A stretch of 64,000 bases of DNA from Bacillota bacterium (GTDB lineage Bacteria; Bacillota; Clostridia; DSM-8532). The notes below the pieces were generated by a model. That model made no database searches and was not told the origin of the DNA. It saw only the letters and a list, made by a program, of their open reading frames with translations. Both the position numbers and the translations under genes were made by a program. Positions 61,187-64,000 of the stretch are shown in pieces. Each line of letters starts with the position of its first letter. Position 1 is the first letter of the stretch. Location of the stretch: NCBI GenBank assembly GCA_023411795.1, contig JAEYOK010000048.1:14266-78265 (forward strand), written 5' to 3'.

Positions 61187-61972
61187 TCAACGGATATAAC
61201 TGTTAACAATAGCTCCAACAAGTCCCCAGGCAGTACCTAGTATTGAACCTGCCAGTACATCCCTCGGGTAGTGCATACCTAAATATAATCGTGTGACTCC
61301 CACAAGTAGAGCTATGGCATATAGCGCCAATCCGCTTAAAAGCCCAAAATTAAAATGCTGAAACAATAAAGTAGCCATAAAAAAAGCCTGACTGGTATGA
61401 CCACTTGGAAAAGAATGACCTCTAGCTCTTGATCCAACAATACGAATGTCGTCAAGCCTACTAAAAGGTCTTTTTCGACGGATTATTACTTTTAATAATT
61501 CCACAATGAGCCATAAAGTCAATGTACCTAAAACCACTTCATAGGCAAGAAGCTTATCTATTTCAATATAAAATAAAAGTGCCAGTATAAAGGCAAATAT
61601 CCCGTTACCTAATTGGGTACTTCCCAGCATTAACATATCCAACCACTTTACATGACCACCTCGAATATTGAAGGCCCTAAATACCCACACATCAATTTGT
61701 TGTCCCTTTTTCCATACGAGAGAAATGGCGATGGAGCAAAATACAAGGAGCAAACTGACAAGAACCTTATACTCCACTATTTTATGCCAGAAGCGGATGA
61801 GCATATCAGGGGGAATTACTTTTATAGATAAAGCTAATAAAAGGGTTATTAATATGACCCAATAGATATAGTGAACACGGCTAATAAAATCTATGATTTT
61901 CTCCCATACCCAATGTATCTTAAGATGCGGTAGATTTATATCTTCCTCTGATATCCTGTTAGGCTTACTCAT
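61187..61972 (-). CDS. PAP2-family membrane phosphatase
   Basis: A 261-residue membrane protein with about six transmembrane helices. The lipid phosphatase signature is KVIIRRKRPF (motif 1), PSGHTSQAF (motif 2, Ser-Gly-His) and SRLYLGMHYPRDVLAG-like text reading TRLYLGMHYPRDVLAG (motif 3). It would dephosphorylate undecaprenyl diphosphate or a phosphatidate. Its start overlaps the lipid kinase gene by 4 bases (ATGA), so the pair is translationally coupled and likely acts in the same lipid cycle. Confidence 0.92.
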   Translation of the reverse strand: MSKPNRISEEDINLPHLKIHWVWEKIIDFISRVHYIYWVILITLLLALSIKVIPPDMLIRFWHKIVEYKVLVSLLLVFCSIAISLVWKKGQQIDVWVFRAFNIRGGHVKWLDMLMLGSTQLGNGIFAFILALLFYIEIDKLLAYEVVLGTLTLWLIVELLKVIIRRKRPFSRLDDIRIVGSRARGHSFPSGHTSQAFFMATLLFQHFNFGLLSGLALYAIALLVGVTRLYLGMHYPRDVLAGSILGTAWGLVGAIVNSYIR

Positions 61973-62922
61973 AAAGTCTTCTCACCCTTTTCGTCCTTAC
62001 TTTTAACAGGTCCGGCAATCATAGCCAAAGCATGACGTTTGATTTCTATTTGAACTCTGCCCTTTTCCAATGTAATTCCGTCAACCATAACAGGCATCTC
62101 AGGCTGTGATTCGATAACAACATTTTTCACTTGGAAACGCTTAATGCGTGAATCTTCGGATGCATTCATGCCAGGTAACTTTAATATATAACCAACCATA
62201 AGATCAAGCTTAGGGACATCAGCACAAAGAACCACATCAAGAAGGCCATCGCTATATGATTCATCATTACCAACCTGATAGTGGCGGCCTATATACGGCA
62301 TATTTGTAACCAGCACCACATGACCAAGCGCTTCTATCTCGTTTTTTCTGTCCAGTACAAGACGAATTTTTGATGGAGTTGAGGTAGTCAATGTTGTAAG
62401 AAAATTGCCTATCCGCGATATATCACCATGCTGTATGTCATCCCCGGATTCAAAAAGAGCTGAAAATAGTCCGACTGAGCAGATTTCAATAAACGGCAAT
62501 GTAATTTTTCCGCATGTCACAAGGCCAATATCACTTTTTACACGTCTTCCCATTCTTAAAATTGCGATAGCAGTCTTAATATCATTTGGTATTCCTAAAC
62601 TCAAAGCTACATTGTTTTGGGTTCCGGTTGGAATAATCCCGAGAGTAGCGGTAGTTCCGACCATGGCTCTCGCAACCGATGACACCGTACCGTCACCTCC
62701 ACAGACTGCAAACATCCTGATTCCATTTTCAATTGCATCTTGAACAATTGCAGTATAGTCAGTCCCCGGCTCAGTTAGAAGAGGTTCGGGTGCAAAATTC
62801 CATAGCTGCAATTCTTTTATTACATTCATCAGTTGATTTGGAGATTCTTTATTTATACCCGAAACAGGGTTATATATCAGTTTAATTCGTTTACGACGTT
62901 GCTTTTCATATTGGTATTCCAT
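61969..62922 (-). CDS. Diacylglycerol/lipid kinase family protein (YegS/DgkB type)
   Basis: A 317-residue cytosolic lipid kinase. LIYNPVSGINKESPN at the N-terminus, the catalytic CGGDGTVSSVARAM (GGDGT) and PTGTQNNVALSLGIP are diagnostic, and the C-terminus (SQPEMPVMVDGITLEKGRVQIEI) matches the family. It phosphorylates diacylglycerol or a related lipid with ATP. Only a weak ribosome binding site (CGGGAATG) precedes ATG 62922. Coupled to the PAP2 phosphatase gene that follows. Confidence 0.92.
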   Translation of the reverse strand: MEYQYEKQRRKRIKLIYNPVSGINKESPNQLMNVIKELQLWNFAPEPLLTEPGTDYTAIVQDAIENGIRMFAVCGGDGTVSSVARAMVGTTATLGIIPTGTQNNVALSLGIPNDIKTAIAILRMGRRVKSDIGLVTCGKITLPFIEICSVGLFSALFESGDDIQHGDISRIGNFLTTLTTSTPSKIRLVLDRKNEIEALGHVVLVTNMPYIGRHYQVGNDESYSDGLLDVVLCADVPKLDLMVGYILKLPGMNASEDSRIKRFQVKNVVIESQPEMPVMVDGITLEKGRVQIEIKRHALAMIAGPVKSKDEKGEKTL

Positions 62923-62972
62923 TTTTCATTCCCGTCAAATGTTTTTCATAGCTTTTCCCTCTAATCATATTT

Positions 62973-63791
62973 TTATAAGAAATCATTTGACGAAATAAAG
63001 AGCATCCTTTGCCTAAAGCTTTCGTAAATCAGCATAGATGCCGCGGCTGAAGCGTTAAGAGATTCTGCTTTGCCGATCATAGGAATCATAATGGTTGAAT
63101 TTGCAATTTCTAAAATTTTATCAGATAGACCATTTCCCTCATTTCCTATAATAACCGCAATATTCCCTTTTAAGTCTGCTTGCCAGCATGGTAAAGCATC
63201 TCTAGTGTGGGCAGCAACTAGATTGATACCCCTTAACTTCAATTCATTTAATGCTCCATAAAAATCCCCGGCGATGATTACCGGAATGTGAAAAAGTGAA
63301 CCCATAGTAGACCTGATAACCTTGGAATTATAAGGATTTGCACAATCCTTTGAAAGCAAAACCGCATCAAAGCCGCATGCATCAGCAGTACGAATTATTG
63401 TACCCAGATTGCCGGGATCCTGCAGATTTTCTAGAGCGACAACACGCTCAGATTTTTTTAAGATACTGCTGATATCAAATTCAGGAATATCTACTACCGC
63501 CATGAGCCCCTGGGGAGTCCGAGTTTCCCCAATACGCTCAAAAAGGCTATCCGGAATACGTATTGTTTTTATGTTCTGGTAATATGAAAAAAATGACTCG
63601 TCTTTATTATAAAAGCTGTCTGAAGCAATAAAATATTTAATGCTTGCACCTGAGTCCACAGCATCCTTAACAATCCTGTATCCTTCAAGTAAAAAGGCCT
63701 GAGAAGTCAGTCTACCCTTCTTATCATGGAGGCTTCGTATCTCTTTGATAATTTGATTTGATGCAGAAGTGATAATTATAGGCTCACCCAT
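62973..63791 (-). CDS. TrmH/SpoU-family RNA 2'-O-methyltransferase
   Basis: A 272-residue SPOUT methyltransferase. The N-terminal substrate-binding part (KEIRSLHDKKGRLTSQAFLLEGYRIV) is followed by the knotted SAM domain: ALENLQDPGNLGTIIRTADACG, FHIPVII, VIIGNEGNGLSDKI and MIGKAESLNASAAASMLIYE. It methylates a ribose in rRNA (RlmB/TsnR-like) or tRNA. AGGAGGG precedes ATG 63791. The gene is complete; a group II intron 3' end lies just upstream. Confidence 0.92.
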   Translation of the reverse strand: MGEPIIITSASNQIIKEIRSLHDKKGRLTSQAFLLEGYRIVKDAVDSGASIKYFIASDSFYNKDESFFSYYQNIKTIRIPDSLFERIGETRTPQGLMAVVDIPEFDISSILKKSERVVALENLQDPGNLGTIIRTADACGFDAVLLSKDCANPYNSKVIRSTMGSLFHIPVIIAGDFYGALNELKLRGINLVAAHTRDALPCWQADLKGNIAVIIGNEGNGLSDKILEIANSTIMIPMIGKAESLNASAAASMLIYESFRQRMLFISSNDFL

Positions 63792-63874
63792 AAAAGCCCT
63801 CCTAATTTATGAATAGAAACACCCCCCGCTAACGCCATCAAAGACAGCTAGCGGTCCAACACTTGCTGTTTTCA

Positions 63875-64000
63875 ATCGAGTAGAAGGCGGTGATTAGCCG
63901 CCGTCCTCTCACAGCACCGTGCGTACCGTTCGGTACACGGCGCTTTCAATAGTTGATGTGCACAGACTGATATGCAGAGGCTAAATCATAAAAGCCCGCG
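63875..64000 (-). mobile_element. Group II intron, 3' end (domains V and VI), continuing off the right edge
   Basis: On the minus strand the segment 63913-63944 folds as a domain V hairpin (AGCGCCGTGT...ACGGTGCT), followed by TGTGAGAGGACGG and the domain VI stem GGCGG/CCGCC (63886-63902), ending TTCTACTCGAT at 63875, the usual 3' splice end with AT. This order is standard for bacterial group II introns. The intron body and maturase lie to the right outside the window. No terminator or target gene for the insertion is obvious beyond a palindromic stretch at 63828-63856. Confidence 0.8.
63946..64000 (-). CDS. Group II intron reverse transcriptase/maturase, last 17 codons (partial)
   Basis: An open frame from the window edge ends ...DLASAYQSVHINY with TGA at 63946-63948, immediately before domain V. 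Maturase genes end in this position in group II introns. The piece is too short to confirm the family by itself. Confidence 0.5.
   Translation of the reverse strand, partial: AGFYDLASAYQSVHINY

Noticed and set aside
1..64000. CRISPR arrays, tRNA or rRNA genes
   Set aside because: No regularly spaced repeats and no cloverleaf or rRNA-like sequence were noticed; a covariance-model scan was not possible.

Overview
The window looks like a low-GC, anaerobic, spore-forming member of the Clostridia. It carries spoIVB, a clostridial-type set of split biotin-dependent carboxylase subunits, mostly AGGAGG-type ribosome binding sites and AT-rich spacers. Nearly all genes lie on the minus strand, so transcription runs mostly from right to left.

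From 1 to about 28.6 kb is a catabolic island that most resembles the selenium/molybdenum-linked purine degradation loci of anaerobes (the ygeX-ygeY-hyuA-ssnA-xdhD type gene set). In transcription order it contains a BMP-family nucleoside/purine ABC importer (25.5-20.7 kb), a guanine-deaminase-like amidohydrolase, two SDR dehydrogenases and a 2-hydroxyacid dehydrogenase. A strong promoter at 16.7 kb then starts a tight run: an SsnA-like amidohydrolase, an M20 peptidase, a dihydroorotate-dehydrogenase-like flavoprotein with two 4Fe-4S motifs, a YgeY-like M20 peptidase, a second amidohydrolase, a GH1-fold protein without its catalytic nucleophile, a third deaminase-like amidohydrolase, an XdhD-like molybdenum hydroxylase and RidA. 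A DeoR regulator, L-tartrate-dehydratase-like TtdA/TtdB, deoxyribose-phosphate aldolase and the 5' part of diaminopropionate ammonia-lyase follow at the left edge. At 25.7-28.6 kb a hydantoinase/dihydropyrimidinase (minus) faces an epimerase-like TIM barrel and an RpiB/LacB-type isomerase (plus). The inferred logic is nucleoside or base import, base deamination and hydroxylation, ring reduction and opening, then amide hydrolysis to diaminopropionate. Ammonia-lyase would give aminoacrylate, and RidA would help form pyruvate and ammonia. Sugar moieties may go to RpiB and DeoC.

From 28.7 to 32.9 kb is a metal-linked operon: a BtuCD/FecCD-type ABC importer, a MocA-like nucleotidyltransferase that would mature the molybdenum hydroxylase cofactor, and a THEP1-like NTPase. 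A sigma-A promoter with a weak Fur-like dyad precedes it.

From 33.2 to 47.2 kb is chromosomal core: folA, thyA, speB-like, comEC, a GNAT protein, a peptide-binding lipoprotein, pgeF-like, spoIVB, a uracil-DNA glycosylase, uvrB, secG and pgi. From 47.3 to 50.3 kb are an SDR gene with a palindromic candidate operator, then a decayed RHS/YD-repeat polymorphic toxin with several frameshifts and a nonsense codon, but an intact putative immunity gene. From 50.5 to 53.9 kb is a soluble transcarboxylase-like set (carboxyltransferase, biotin carrier, 5S/OadA-like subunit). The rest (54-63.8 kb) holds a small DUF1328 membrane protein, a DUF438-hemerythrin-PAS protein, a Crp/Fnr regulator with an N-terminal cysteine cluster, a DEAD-box helicase, a FIST protein, a TipAL-like MerR regulator with its typical 19-bp-spacer promoter, a DUF2461 protein, a PAP2 phosphatase, a YegS/DgkB-like lipid kinase and a TrmH-type rRNA methyltransferase. 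The last 130 bases are the 3' end of a group II intron.

Dispersed palindromes with a GGGACGGT-type core sit against the 3' ends of several genes. All functions are read from sequence motifs and remembered families; no database search was possible.
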